A model generated the notes under the pieces. It made no database searches. It was not told the origin of the DNA and worked only from the letters and a program-made list of their open reading frames with translations. Source: Sanguibacter inulinus (GTDB taxonomy: Bacteria > Actinomycetota > Actinomycetes > Actinomycetales > Cellulomonadaceae). From it: a DNA stretch of 64,000 nucleotides. A program made the translations under genes and the position numbers. The stretch is taken from contig NZ_JACBYE010000007.1 of NCBI RefSeq assembly GCF_013415325.1, positions 62,001 to 126,000 of the forward strand, given 5' to 3'. This document shows, piece by piece, positions 50,191-59,584 of the stretch. Every line of letters starts with the position of its first letter. Position 1 is the first letter of the stretch.

Positions 50191-50522
50191 CGGGCTGGGA
50201 GTATCTCGGCGCGCTGCTCCTGTCGCTCGGTGCGATGGTGCTCATGGACTACCGCTGGAAGCTGTTCTTCTGGGCAGACGCGCGGCGCGCCTCGATCGTG
50301 CTCGGCGCGGGCATCGTCATGTTCCTGCTGTGGGACGTCTCGGGCATCCTGTCGGGGGTGTTCTACAGGGGTGACAGCCCGGGGATGACAGGCCTCGAGA
50401 TCGCGCCGGACTTCCCGCCCGAAGAGCTCGTCTTCATCACCTTCCTCTGCTACTGCACGATGGTGCTGTTCGGCATCGTGCGGCGCTTCGTCGTCCGGCC
50501 GCGGGCGGAGGTGCGCGGATGA
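50187..50522 (+). CDS. crtYe: C50 carotenoid epsilon-cyclase subunit CrtYe
   Basis: 111 residues with three membrane helices and the lycopene cyclase domain pattern: MDYRWKLFFWADARRAS, FLLWDVSGILSGVFYRG, and PPEELVFITFLCY. Together with the next gene it makes a heterodimeric cyclase acting on C50 flavuxanthin or related lycopene derivatives. GTG start within the crtI stop. Confidence 0.88.
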   Translation: MTGWEYLGALLLSLGAMVLMDYRWKLFFWADARRASIVLGAGIVMFLLWDVSGILSGVFYRGDSPGMTGLEIAPDFPPEELVFITFLCYCTMVLFGIVRRFVVRPRAEVRG

Positions 50523-50827
50523 GCTACGCACAGCTGAACCTCGTGTTCCTCGCGGTGGCCGGTGTCGTCGCCGTGGTCCTCGCGCGCCGCGCCGGGGCCG
50601 GACCCCGGTGGTGGCAGGCGGTCGCCCTCGTGGTCGTCGTCCTCGCCGTGCTGACGGTCGTCTTCGACTCGCTCATGATCATGGCGGACCTGTTCCGCTA
50701 CGACGAGGACCTCATGATCGGCCTCGACCTGTGGCTGACACCTGTCGAAGATCTCGCGTGGCCGATCGCCGCAGGGCTCCTGCTGCCGGCACTGTGGACC
50801 TGGCTGGGACGGAAGGACGAACGGTGA
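50519..50827 (+). CDS. crtYf: C50 carotenoid epsilon-cyclase subunit CrtYf
   Basis: 102 residues, three helices. NLVFLAVAGVVAVVL and VVFDSLMIMADLFRYDEDLMIGLDLWLTPVEDLAWPI match the second subunit of heterodimeric C50 cyclases. Four-base overlaps join it to crtYe and crtEb. Which ring type (epsilon, beta or gamma) it makes cannot be read from sequence alone. Confidence 0.88.
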   Translation: MSYAQLNLVFLAVAGVVAVVLARRAGAGPRWWQAVALVVVVLAVLTVVFDSLMIMADLFRYDEDLMIGLDLWLTPVEDLAWPIAAGLLLPALWTWLGRKDER

Positions 50828-51771
50828 GCACCCCCACGAGCAGCACCGCACACACCCCGCAGAGCTCGGGCGGTTCTGTCGTCGCCTCGGTGATCGGGTC
50901 CTCGCGCCCTATCAGCTGGGTCAACACGGCCTACCCCTTCGCGGCTGCGTACCTCATGAGCGGCGGCGGCATCTCGGCGACCTTCGTCGTGGGGACGCTG
51001 TACTTCCTCATCCCGTACAACCTGCTGATGTACGGGATCAACGACGTGTTCGACTACGAGTCGGACCTGCGCAACCCCCGCAAGGGCGGTGTCGAGGGCA
51101 TCGTGCTCGACCGCCGCATGCACAGGGTGACGCTGTGGTCCGCGGTGCTGAGCAACCTGCCCTTCCTCGTGTTCTTCGTCGCCGCGGCCTTCGCCTGGCC
51201 GACCTTCGGCGGGCCTGAGGGGATCAGCCCGGCCGCATGCCTGGTGACTCTCGCGGTGAGCGTCTTCGCCGTCGTCGCGTACTCGGCCCCGGGTCTGCGG
51301 TTCAAGGAGCGGCCGGTCCTCGACTCGCTCACGTCGAGCACCCACTTCGTCAGCCCTGCCGTCGTGGGGCTCGTGTACGCAGGCTCGTCCTTCTCGACGC
51401 CTGTGGTCTTCACCCTCGCGGCTTTCTTCCTGTGGGGCGTCGCCTCGCAGGCCTTCGGCGCCGTGCAGGACATCGAGGCAGACCGCGAGGCCGACATCGC
51501 GTCGATCGGGACAGTCTTCGGTGCCTCGCGCACGGTGCTCTTCGCGATGGCCGCGTACGCGGCGTCGGCGCTGCTGATGATCGGTGCCGGGTGGCCCGGC
51601 GTCCTCGCGGCCGTCGTGCCGGTGATCTACCTCGTGAACATCGCCCCGTTCCGGCGTCTGGCCGACGCAGACTGCGAGCGGGCGAACGCCGGCTGGCGCA
51701 GGTTCCTCTGGCTCAACATGGTCTCGGGCTTCCTCGTCACGCAGTTGCTCATCTGGATCGCGCTCCGGTAG
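50824..51771 (+). CDS. crtEb: Lycopene elongase CrtEb (UbiA family)
   Basis: 315 residues, eight to nine membrane helices. The UbiA Asp motif is in NDVFDYESD (about 72-80), and DIEADREADI provides the second. Lycopene elongase adds C5 units at both ends of lycopene to make C50 carotenoids. Gene order crtI-crtYe-crtYf-crtEb is the same as in C. glutamicum, where the product is decaprenoxanthin. No crtX glucosyltransferase follows. Confidence 0.9.
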   Translation: MSTPTSSTAHTPQSSGGSVVASVIGSSRPISWVNTAYPFAAAYLMSGGGISATFVVGTLYFLIPYNLLMYGINDVFDYESDLRNPRKGGVEGIVLDRRMHRVTLWSAVLSNLPFLVFFVAAAFAWPTFGGPEGISPAACLVTLAVSVFAVVAYSAPGLRFKERPVLDSLTSSTHFVSPAVVGLVYAGSSFSTPVVFTLAAFFLWGVASQAFGAVQDIEADREADIASIGTVFGASRTVLFAMAAYAASALLMIGAGWPGVLAAVVPVIYLVNIAPFRRLADADCERANAGWRRFLWLNMVSGFLVTQLLIWIALR

Positions 51772-51781
51772 ACCTGCCCCC

Positions 51782-52417
51782 ATGCCTTCAGCCTCGACCG
51801 CCCTGGTCTCCCTCGACCTCCTGGGGACCCTGGCCTTCGCGATCAACGGGGCGATGACCGCGGTCCGCACGGCGCGGCTCGACATCGTCGGCATCGTGAC
51901 CCTGGGCATGATGACCGCCCTGGGTGGTGGGTTCATCCGTGACATCTTGCTCGACGACCTGCCGCCCACCACCTTCCTCGACGGCCGGTATCTCGCGGTC
52001 GCCGCGCTCGGTGGCCTCATCGCCTTCGTGCTCGGGCAGCGGCTCGAGAAGCTCGCGACACCCATCAACGTGCTCGACGCCGCCGGGCTCAGCCTCTTCG
52101 CGGTGACTGGCACCCTCAAAGGGCTCGAGTGGGGACTCGGCGCTACGCAGGCGATCATCCTCGGCGGCGTGACCGCCGTGGGCGGCGGCACGCTGCGCGA
52201 CGTCATGGTGCGGCAGGTGCCTGCGGTCCTGCACTCGGGCTTGTACGCGGTCCCCGCGCTGATCGCCGCGGGCCTGACCGCCGCCTTCGACGCAGGCGGT
52301 CTGCCGTTGCTGCCGTGGACCGTGGTCGCCGCCGCCGTGTGCTTCGCGGTCCGGCTCCTCGGGGTCCGCTACGACCTCCACGCACCCCGCCCCCGGGACA
52401 TGAAGAGCCGCGACTGA
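51782..52417 (+). CDS. TRIC-type cation channel (UPF0126/YadS)
   Basis: 211 residues, seven membrane helices. Two repeats each have GG(G) motifs: GIVTLGMMTALGGGFIRDILL and QAIILGGVTAVGGGTLRDVMV. Bacterial members form trimeric potassium-permeable channels. It begins 10 bases after crtEb on the same strand and could be transcribed with the carotenoid operon by read-through. Confidence 0.88.
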   Translation: MPSASTALVSLDLLGTLAFAINGAMTAVRTARLDIVGIVTLGMMTALGGGFIRDILLDDLPPTTFLDGRYLAVAALGGLIAFVLGQRLEKLATPINVLDAAGLSLFAVTGTLKGLEWGLGATQAIILGGVTAVGGGTLRDVMVRQVPAVLHSGLYAVPALIAAGLTAAFDAGGLPLLPWTVVAAAVCFAVRLLGVRYDLHAPRPRDMKSRD

Positions 52418-52467
52418 AGCGTGCGCCGTCACGTCGCAGGCGGCGTGCGGTAATGTGACCGGTCCTC

Positions 52468-53271
52468 ATGAACCCACTCCGCACGTACGTCGTCTTCGCC
52501 GCGCTCGGTTTCCGGCGCTATTCGGCGTACCGTCTGGCGACCGCGGCGGGGGCCTTCACCAACTCGGTCTTCGGGCTGCTGCGGGCGCCGATCACGATGG
52601 CGGTCATCGGAGCCGCGGGCGGTGAGCTCGCCGGGTACGGGGCTCTCGAGGGGGCCACGTACGCCTGGCTGACCCAGGCGGTCCTCACGCCCGTCAACGT
52701 GTGGACCTGGAACGAGCTGGCGCTGCGCATCCGCAGCGGGGACATCGCCGTCGACCTCGCGCGGCCTGTCGACCTGCAGATGACCTACCTCGCGGGTGAC
52801 CTCGGGCGCGCTGCCTTCCAGGTGCTCCCGCGCGGGCTCCCGCCGCTGCTCGTCGGGGCGCTGGTGACGGGGCTGGCTCTGCCCACGACAGTCCTGCCCT
52901 ACGTCCTGGGCCTGATCGCCCTGGCGCTCGGGGTCTGCGTGTCCTTCGCCTGCCGCTGGCTCGTGAACCTCGCGGCGTTCTGGCTGGTCGAGCTGCGCGG
53001 GGTGCTCACGCTGCACATGGTCGCCGTCGGTGCGCTCAGTGGGCTCACGGTGCCAGTGCACTGGTTCCCCGACTGGCTCGCGCGGATCGCCGCGGCCTCG
53101 CCCTTCCCCTCGATGGTCCAGGCGCCTGTCGACCTGCTCGCCGGACGGGTGCAGGGAGTCGAGGCCCTCGGAGTCATCGGGGTGCAGGTGGCGTGGTTCC
53201 TCGGGGTCTTGCTGCTCGGGCGTGTCGTGCTCGCCCGTGGCGTCCGCAGGCTGGTGGTCCAGGGTGGTTGA
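52468..53271 (+). CDS. ABC-2 type permease A
   Basis: 267 residues, six helices. Conserved features of the ABC-2 family (pfam06182-like) are NELALRIRSGDIAVDLARPVDLQMTYLAGDLGRA, PRGLPPLLVGALVTG, and WLVNLAAFWLVELRGVLTLH. First of a three-gene exporter operon with a second permease and an ATPase. It ends overlapping the next gene by eight bases. Confidence 0.87.
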   Translation: MNPLRTYVVFAALGFRRYSAYRLATAAGAFTNSVFGLLRAPITMAVIGAAGGELAGYGALEGATYAWLTQAVLTPVNVWTWNELALRIRSGDIAVDLARPVDLQMTYLAGDLGRAAFQVLPRGLPPLLVGALVTGLALPTTVLPYVLGLIALALGVCVSFACRWLVNLAAFWLVELRGVLTLHMVAVGALSGLTVPVHWFPDWLARIAAASPFPSMVQAPVDLLAGRVQGVEALGVIGVQVAWFLGVLLLGRVVLARGVRRLVVQGG

Positions 53272-54064
53272 CCTCGCTCCGTACCGCGCTGTCCTGTCCT
53301 CGCGCATCCGGTCACAGCTCGCCTACAGGCGGTCCTTCGCGCTCGACGTCGCAGGCTCGGCGGGCGTCGGTCTCCTCGAGTTCCTCTCGGTGTACGTGAT
53401 CTTCACGAACGTCACGCAGCTCGGCGGCCTCGACTTCGCCGGTGTCGCGCTCGTCTTCGCTTTCGCCAACCTAGGCTTCTCGCTCGCCGACATCGTGGTC
53501 GGGCACGTCGACGCCCTGCCCACCTATCTGCGGTCAGGGACGCTCGACGCCTTCTTGCTGAGACCGTTGTCGGTCCTCGGGCAGCTCGTCACGAGCGACG
53601 TGCAGCTGCGCAGGCTCGGGCGCTGCGCTGTGGGTGTCGCGATCCTCGCGGTCGCGCTGCCGCAGGCAAGCATCGACTGGGGGTGGGGTGCTGCCCTGCT
53701 CGTGGTCGCGATCCCGCTGGTCGGGGCGGTGATCTTCGCGGCGGTCTTCGTCGCGGCCGCGGCGGCCCAGTTCTGGCTCGTCGACGGCGCCGAGTTCACC
53801 AACGCCTTCGTCTACGGCGGGTCGAACGCTGCCTCGTACCCCACATCGGTGTTCACCACGCCGTTGCGCGCTGCCGTGACCTTCGTGCTGCCGGCCGCCT
53901 TCACCGCATACCTGCCGACCCTGCTGCTGCTCGGCGAGCCAGGACCTGCGTGGACACCCGCCTGGCTCGGCTGGTTCGCGCCGGTCGCCGCTGTCGTCGC
54001 CTGGGTCGTCGCTCTCACCGGCTGGAAGGCCGGGCTCCGCCACTACACAGGGACAGGATCATGA
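53264..54064 (+). CDS. ABC-2 type permease B
   Basis: 266 residues, six helices, same ABC-2 family as its neighbour: LEFLSVYVIFTNVTQLGGLDFAGVALVFAFANLGFSLADIVVGHVDALPTYLRSGTLDAFLLRPLS. It starts with a GTG overlapping the preceding gene and ends overlapping the ATPase gene (ATGA). Probably forms a heterodimer with permease A. Confidence 0.85.
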   Translation: MVDLAPYRAVLSSRIRSQLAYRRSFALDVAGSAGVGLLEFLSVYVIFTNVTQLGGLDFAGVALVFAFANLGFSLADIVVGHVDALPTYLRSGTLDAFLLRPLSVLGQLVTSDVQLRRLGRCAVGVAILAVALPQASIDWGWGAALLVVAIPLVGAVIFAAVFVAAAAAQFWLVDGAEFTNAFVYGGSNAASYPTSVFTTPLRAAVTFVLPAAFTAYLPTLLLLGEPGPAWTPAWLGWFAPVAAVVAWVVALTGWKAGLRHYTGTGS

Positions 54065-55101
54065 CCGAGCCGATCATCGACGTCGCCGGGCTCTCGAGGG
54101 ACTTCACGGTGCGCGCCCCGGCCGGTCGGCTGCGCCGGACGTCCCGCACGGTCCATGCCGTGCGCGACCTCACGTTCTCCGTCCCCGAGGGCGCAGCCGT
54201 CGGGTACATCGGCGCGAACGGGGCAGGCAAGTCGACGACCATCAAGATGCTCACAGGCATCCTCGTGCCGACGGCGGGAACCGCGCGGACCTGCGGCAAG
54301 GAACCGCACCGGCAGCGCCGTGAGCTCGCCCGCGAGATCGGCGTCGTCTTCGGTCAGCGCACCCAGCTGTGGTGGGACCTGCCCCTGCACGAGTCCTTCC
54401 GCGCGCTGGCCGCCATCCACAGGCTGCCGTCAGACCGCGCGGCGCAGCGGCAGGTCGAGCTCGTCGACAGGCTCGACCTCGGTGAGTTCCTCGACACTCC
54501 CGTCCGTCAGCTCTCGCTCGGGCAACGTATCCGCGGAGAGATCGCGGCCGCGCTCCTGCACTCGCCGCGGCTGCTGGTCCTCGACGAGCCGACGATCGGT
54601 CTCGACGTGCTGTCCAAGGAGCGCCTGCGCGGGTTCCTCGTCGACGAGCGTGCCGCGCACGGCACGTCGCTGCTGCTCACCACCCACGACATGGACGACG
54701 TGCAGCGACTCACCGAGCGGATCCTCGTCGTGGACCACGGGCAGATGGCTTTCGACGGGACGCTCGCCGGTCTCGTGGACAGGGTCGGTGCGCAGCGGGT
54801 CGTGGTGGTGGACCTGCTCGGTGGTGCTCATGGAGCAGGAGCCGAGGTCGGTGGTGGTGCCGGCGGTGCGGGGCAGGCTGGAGCCCGAGCTGCCGGGGTG
54901 CCTGACTTGCACGGGATCCCAGGGACCGAGCTCGTGGCGGTCGAGGCGGCTGGCCTGCGTCAGCGGCTCGCCTTCACGCCAGGGCTGACGACGGCCGCCG
55001 AGGTCATCGCGGCAGTCGCGGCGCGGGCGACCGTGCGCGACGTCGCGATCGAGGAGCCGGACATCGAGGACGTGGTGCGGAGGCTGTACCTGTCGCAGTG
55101 A
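54061..55101 (+). CDS. ABC transporter ATP-binding protein
   Basis: 346 residues. Walker A GANGAGKST near 55-63, signature LSLGQRIRGEIAAAL near 150-164, Walker B LLVLDEPTIGLD, and H-loop LLTTHDMDD. Residues about 270-300 insert a Gly/Ala-rich stretch before the C-terminal domain, probably a flexible linker. It energises the two permeases. Homologous exporters remove antibiotics or lipids; the substrate is unknown. Confidence 0.9.
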   Translation: MTEPIIDVAGLSRDFTVRAPAGRLRRTSRTVHAVRDLTFSVPEGAAVGYIGANGAGKSTTIKMLTGILVPTAGTARTCGKEPHRQRRELAREIGVVFGQRTQLWWDLPLHESFRALAAIHRLPSDRAAQRQVELVDRLDLGEFLDTPVRQLSLGQRIRGEIAAALLHSPRLLVLDEPTIGLDVLSKERLRGFLVDERAAHGTSLLLTTHDMDDVQRLTERILVVDHGQMAFDGTLAGLVDRVGAQRVVVVDLLGGAHGAGAEVGGGAGGAGQAGARAAGVPDLHGIPGTELVAVEAAGLRQRLAFTPGLTTAAEVIAAVAARATVRDVAIEEPDIEDVVRRLYLSQ

Positions 55102-55193
55102 CCGAGGGTGTCCGGGGGACGGCTGTTGCACCCTGACGGACCTCGGGCCATCCTGGACGGACCCGCACCGCCCCACCCGACGGATGGAGACCC

Positions 55194-55433
55194 GTGGAGC
55201 TCGCCGAGGCCTTCCGCTGGATCGGTGCCGCCGTGCTGCTCGCTGTGGCCGTCGTGCTCTCGATCAAGGGGGTGCGGCTCATGTCGCGCGCGGGTCGCGC
55301 CGACTTCGACCAGCAGAGCCCTGACCGTGAGCGGCTCGACGTCGAGGGGGAGGGGTTCCGCACCATCGTGCTCGCGGCCTTCGCGCTCGTCGCCTCGGCC
55401 GGGGTGGCTGTGCTGCCAGGGATCGCGGCCTGA
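55194..55433 (+). CDS. Small membrane protein
   Basis: 79 residues with two hydrophobic helices (about 8-27 and 58-77) and a charged central loop. GTG start with GGAGACC upstream. Family unknown. It converges with the next gene, with only four bases between. Confidence 0.6.
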   Translation: MELAEAFRWIGAAVLLAVAVVLSIKGVRLMSRAGRADFDQQSPDRERLDVEGEGFRTIVLAAFALVASAGVAVLPGIAA

Positions 55434-55437
55434 GGGC

Positions 55438-55758
55438 TCAGCCCTGGTCGTCGCGCGGTCCTGGGTCCTCGCCCGATCCTCCGTCGGTGCCGGGCCACGG
55501 GCGGCGCTGCACCGCGATCCGCCGTTCTCGTGCCAGGCGGTCCCGCTCCACGCTGCGGCGCTGGAGCTGCGTCCCGATCATCGAGCCCCCGGACGCGATG
55601 CAGAGCAGCCCCAGCACGGCGACGACGAACGGTCCGTCCACGACCAGGTGCAGGGCAGCGAGAACGACGCCCGTGGTGAGCAGCGAGGCACCGACCTGCA
55701 GCCGTGCTCGCGGTGAGAGCCGAGCGTAGCGTGCTCTTGGTGCCGCCGTGGCTCTCAT
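55438..55758 (-). CDS. Small membrane protein with basic tail
   Basis: 106 residues. An arginine-rich N-terminus, two helices (about 25-45 and 48-65), and a charged Arg/Gly-rich C-terminus. GGGGGA lies nine bases before the ATG, which favours this start over a longer frame. Function unknown. Confidence 0.6.
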   Translation of the reverse strand: MRATAAPRARYARLSPRARLQVGASLLTTGVVLAALHLVVDGPFVVAVLGLLCIASGGSMIGTQLQRRSVERDRLARERRIAVQRRPWPGTDGGSGEDPGPRDDQG

Positions 55759-55994
55759 GGACGTGGTCCCCCGTGGATCCGTGTGCGCTGCGATGTCAGA
55801 GGCGACGGGTGCAGCGGTCCTCACACCCGAGTGGTCGTGAGCCGTCGACGTTACCGAAGTCTCCAGGTCGTGTCGCGCGGGACCTGCGAGAGAGCCCGTC
55901 GCGGGCGGGAGCGCGCCCACGATCGGCCGCCGCGCCGACGCCCGGGCGCGCGATGTGATGGGATGTCCGTCGACCGCTTCACGAGAGGGACCCG

Positions 55995-56603
55995 ATGGCA
56001 AAGCTGTACTTCAGGTACGGGGCGATGAACAGCGGCAAGAGCACGGCTCTGCTGCAGGCTGCGTACAACTACGAGGAGCGTGGCCACCAGGTCCTCCTCG
56101 CGAAGCCTGGTATCGACACCAAGGCGGGCCGGGCGATCCAGTCGCGGCTCGGCTTCGACAGGGACGTCGACTTCATGGTGGGGGAGGGGCAGGACGCCTA
56201 CGCGCTGTTCCAGCAGCACCGCGCGCACGTGCAGACCGAGTCGGGGCGTGACGTCAGCTGCCTGCTCGTCGACGAGTCGCAGTTCCTCTCGGCCGGGCAG
56301 GTCAACGACCTGTTGCGCATCGCGACCCTCGATGCGATCCCGGTGATCTGCTACGGAATCCGCACAGACTTCCAGACGGCTGCCTTCCCCGGCAGCCGCC
56401 GCCTCCTCGAGATCGCGCACAGCCTCGAAGAGCTCAAGACGATCTGCCGCTGCGGTCGCAAGGCGATCTTCAACGCGCGCTCGGTCGACGGGGTCTTCAT
56501 CTTCGACGGTGCGCAGGTCGCCATCGACGGGGTCGAGGTCGCCTACGAGTCGCTGTGCGCGGCCTGCTATCTCCGTGAGAGCGGCGGTCACCTCACGCGC
56601 TGA
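55995..56603 (+). CDS. tdk: Thymidine kinase
   Basis: 202 residues. P-loop GAMNSGKST at 9-17, LLVDESQFL (about 90-98), and zinc cysteines in CRCGRKAIFNAR with the C-terminal CAACY. It phosphorylates thymidine in the salvage path. Length and motifs fit the bacterial type II thymidine kinase. Confidence 0.93.
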   Translation: MAKLYFRYGAMNSGKSTALLQAAYNYEERGHQVLLAKPGIDTKAGRAIQSRLGFDRDVDFMVGEGQDAYALFQQHRAHVQTESGRDVSCLLVDESQFLSAGQVNDLLRIATLDAIPVICYGIRTDFQTAAFPGSRRLLEIAHSLEELKTICRCGRKAIFNARSVDGVFIFDGAQVAIDGVEVAYESLCAACYLRESGGHLTR

Positions 56604-56752
56604 GCGGAGCGGGCGAGGGGTGAGGGGTCTGCGGCCCTGCAGCCTGCAGCGGTGCTGCCGCTGCCCGGTGGCCTGAGGGGGCGCCGACGCGCTGACCAGC
56701 AGACCGACGACAGACCTTGGCGTGACCCGCGTCACAGTCTTACCGTGGGTCC

Positions 56753-57070
<318 letters not shown>

Positions 57071-57111
57071 GGCTGCTCGGGTCGGCGACCACGTTCCTGC
57101 GACAGGTCAGG

Positions 57112-57342
57112 TCAGATGAACCTGCGGAGGTTGCGCGGGTGCATCTTCGCGGCGCGCTCGTTGCCCCGCTTGTAGCTGCCGGTCGCCCTGGCCATGAGCA
57201 GCTGAGGGTCAGACGTCTCGAGCTCGCTCAGGAACGCGCGGGCGGCGTCGCCGCGAAGGCGCGCCGCAGCGCGTCCGTGGTGGGTGATGACGACGAGCGC
57301 ATCACCCCGCACGGTGTACTCGAAACCCTCGGCGTCGGCCAT
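57112..57342 (-). CDS. Small conserved hypothetical protein
   Basis: 76 residues with a mixed fold: FEYTVRGDALVVITHHGRAAARLRG followed by an Arg/Lys-rich C-terminus. It resembles small actinobacterial proteins of unknown role. GTG/ATG start at 57342 with GGGAAG nearby. It converges with the DUF2277 gene. Confidence 0.65.
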   Translation of the reverse strand: MADAEGFEYTVRGDALVVITHHGRAAARLRGDAARAFLSELETSDPQLLMARATGSYKRGNERAAKMHPRNLRRFI

Positions 57343-57432
57343 CTTCCCAGTGTGCAGGTCTGGCGCGCGCCAGGGCAGTGCCGGACCGGTGTGGCCTGCA
57401 CCTTCACCCGGTCGGGCGTCACCTGACGAGCA

Positions 57433-58425
57433 TCACCAGCGCTCGTGCACGTGCGCGCGGATCGACGCGTCGTAGATCTCCTCGAAGCGTGCGAGCTGTT
57501 CGTCGGTCAGCGGCGGGAGGTCGGCGGCAGCCGCGTTGGACTCCGCCTGTGCGGCGTTGCGCGCGCCCGGGATCACCGTCGTCACGCCGGGCTGGTCCAG
57601 GATCCACCGGAGAGCGAGCTGTGACGTGCTGGCCGTCGAACCCTCGAGCAGCAGCGCCGCAACCTCGCGAGCGGCTGCGACACCGACCTCGAAGGGCACC
57701 CCGGCGAAGGTCTCGCCGACGTCGAAGGCTGCGCCCGAGCGGTTGAAGGTGCGGTGGTCGTCGGCCGCGAAGGTGGTGGACTCGTCGTACTTGCCCGACA
57801 GCAGGCCGCTCGCGAGCGGGACGCGGGCGATGATCGCGACGCCAGCCTCGCGCGCGGCAGGCAGGACCTCTTCGAGAGGCTTGCGGCGGAAGGCGTTGAG
57901 GATGATCTGCACGCTCGCGACGTTGGGGTGGGCGATCGCTGTGAGGGCCTCGGCGCAGGTCTCGACCGAGACGCCGTAGGCACGGATGGCACCGTCGGAG
58001 ACGAGGGTGTCGAGCGCGTCGTAGACGGCGTCGGAGGAGAACACCTCCGTCGGCGGGCAGTGCAGCTGGACGAGGTCGAGGGTGTCGACGCCCAGGTTGC
58101 GGCGGCTCCGGTCGGTCCAGTCGCGGAAGGCGTCGAGGGTGTAGGCGGAGGCGTCGTGCGGGTCGGCACGGCGTCCCATCTTGGTCGCGACGCGGACGTC
58201 GTCGACCCCGCGGGCGTCGAGGAAGGACCCGACGAGCCGTTCGCTGCGGCCGTCGCCGTAGACGTCTGCGGTGTCGAAGAACGTCACACCGGCGTGGGCA
58301 GCGGCGCCCAGGACACCGTGCGCCGACCCTTCGGTCACCTCGCCCCAGTCACCCCCGAGCTGCCAGCAGCCGAGGCCGACGGGGCTGACGGGGAACGGGA
58401 GGCGTGAGGCTGATCGGGTGTCCAT
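57433..58425 (-). CDS. Aldo/keto reductase
   Basis: 330 residues, TIM barrel. FFDTADVYGDGRSERLVG carries the catalytic Asp and Tyr, ATKMG the catalytic Lys region, and LVQLHCPP the His. IPGARNAAQAESNAAA is the NADPH-binding end. It reduces carbonyl compounds with NADPH. The natural substrate is unknown. Confidence 0.88.
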   Translation of the reverse strand: MDTRSASRLPFPVSPVGLGCWQLGGDWGEVTEGSAHGVLGAAAHAGVTFFDTADVYGDGRSERLVGSFLDARGVDDVRVATKMGRRADPHDASAYTLDAFRDWTDRSRRNLGVDTLDLVQLHCPPTEVFSSDAVYDALDTLVSDGAIRAYGVSVETCAEALTAIAHPNVASVQIILNAFRRKPLEEVLPAAREAGVAIIARVPLASGLLSGKYDESTTFAADDHRTFNRSGAAFDVGETFAGVPFEVGVAAAREVAALLLEGSTASTSQLALRWILDQPGVTTVIPGARNAAQAESNAAAADLPPLTDEQLARFEEIYDASIRAHVHERW

Positions 58426-58546
58426 CGCCCCAGCCTAGGGGCTGCGCGGCGCCCCGGCCCGGTGCCGCAGCCCGGTGGGGTCCGCAGAGGCGCGCCGGCC
58501 GGGGTGACGAGCCCTGTGGTGGCCTGCCGGTGCCGCGTCTTCTGCG

Positions 58547-59584
58547 TCAGCCGTGGTCTGGGTCTGGCCGGTCCGCCAGGTGCTGCCGCCAGGTCTGGGC
58601 CGCCAGCCCGGCGGTCAGGAGCAGGGCTGCGGTCCGCCACACGACTCCCCACGTGCCGTCTCCGTCGACCACCGCCATGACGAGGTTGTAGGTCCAGAAC
58701 CCTGCGAAGGCTGTGCAGCCCCAGGCCGACGCGAGCCGGCGGTTGCGTCGCGGCTCGGGGGAGCCGTCGAGCAGCTCGAGGGCGTACACCTCGGGGGCGC
58801 CGAACTCGTCCCGCGGGTGCGACGCCCCGCTGTCCTGCCAGTGGGCGCGTGCGTCGGCCACGTGCTGGCGCACAGCCGCCCGAGGGAGGTAGTAGCGACC
58901 CCGGAGGAGTCCGGCCAGGCGGTCGAACCACGCGTCGGCCGTCAGTGCCGACGAGGCGTCCGCCGGTGGAGGAGGCGGGGTCCGGTTCACGGCCGCGACC
59001 ACGAGTGCGACGGACGCGGCGAGCGGGACCAGCAGGGGCATCTCGAACAACCGCTCGTGGTCCTTGAGCGAGACTGCTGCGGCTGCCGATCCGGCGATCC
59101 CGACGGCGGCCCCGGCCCACCAGGCCCAACCGCTGCGCACGAGGCCGGCCCGGCGGTCCAGCAACCCCCACAGCACCGCGACCCAGGACAGCAGGACGCC
59201 GGCGAACAGCACGACGTGCGCGGGACTGACACCGGCCGTCCACCCGGAGGTGACCAGCAGGGTGAGGCAGAGGAAGGTGCCGGCCAGACCGACCGTCAGG
59301 AGCAGGTGCGTCATCCGGCTGCGGGGTGTCCCGCCGTCGAGGTCGACGCTCGCCCGCTCGTCGACCGGCACGCGCTCGCGTGCTACCTCGCGGGCATAGG
59401 CGTCGGCGTCGCCGAAGAGCTCGGCGGCCGGGCGCCCGGACTCGTGGCAGGCGTCTCGCGCATCGGCGACGGCCTCGTCGGCCACGCCTGCGGGGACGGT
59501 GCTGTCCAGGCCGAGGCGCAGCAGGAGCCTGTCGCCCCACGCCTGGTCGTCGTCGGTGGGCCAACGGGTGCTCGTCGAGGTCAT
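58547..59584 (-). CDS. Membrane protein with two HAAS-like domains
   Basis: 345 residues. Two related soluble segments (about 14-65 and 215-270), each with a WxDRL start and an FGDADAYA or FGAPEVYA end, flank and follow five to six membrane helices. They resemble the HAAS-type helical domains that accompany PadR regulators. Its ATG overlaps the stop of the PadR gene (ATGA), so the two act together. Confidence 0.68.
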   Translation of the reverse strand: MTSTSTRWPTDDDQAWGDRLLLRLGLDSTVPAGVADEAVADARDACHESGRPAAELFGDADAYAREVARERVPVDERASVDLDGGTPRSRMTHLLLTVGLAGTFLCLTLLVTSGWTAGVSPAHVVLFAGVLLSWVAVLWGLLDRRAGLVRSGWAWWAGAAVGIAGSAAAAVSLKDHERLFEMPLLVPLAASVALVVAAVNRTPPPPPADASSALTADAWFDRLAGLLRGRYYLPRAAVRQHVADARAHWQDSGASHPRDEFGAPEVYALELLDGSPEPRRNRRLASAWGCTAFAGFWTYNLVMAVVDGDGTWGVVWRTAALLLTAGLAAQTWRQHLADRPDPDHG

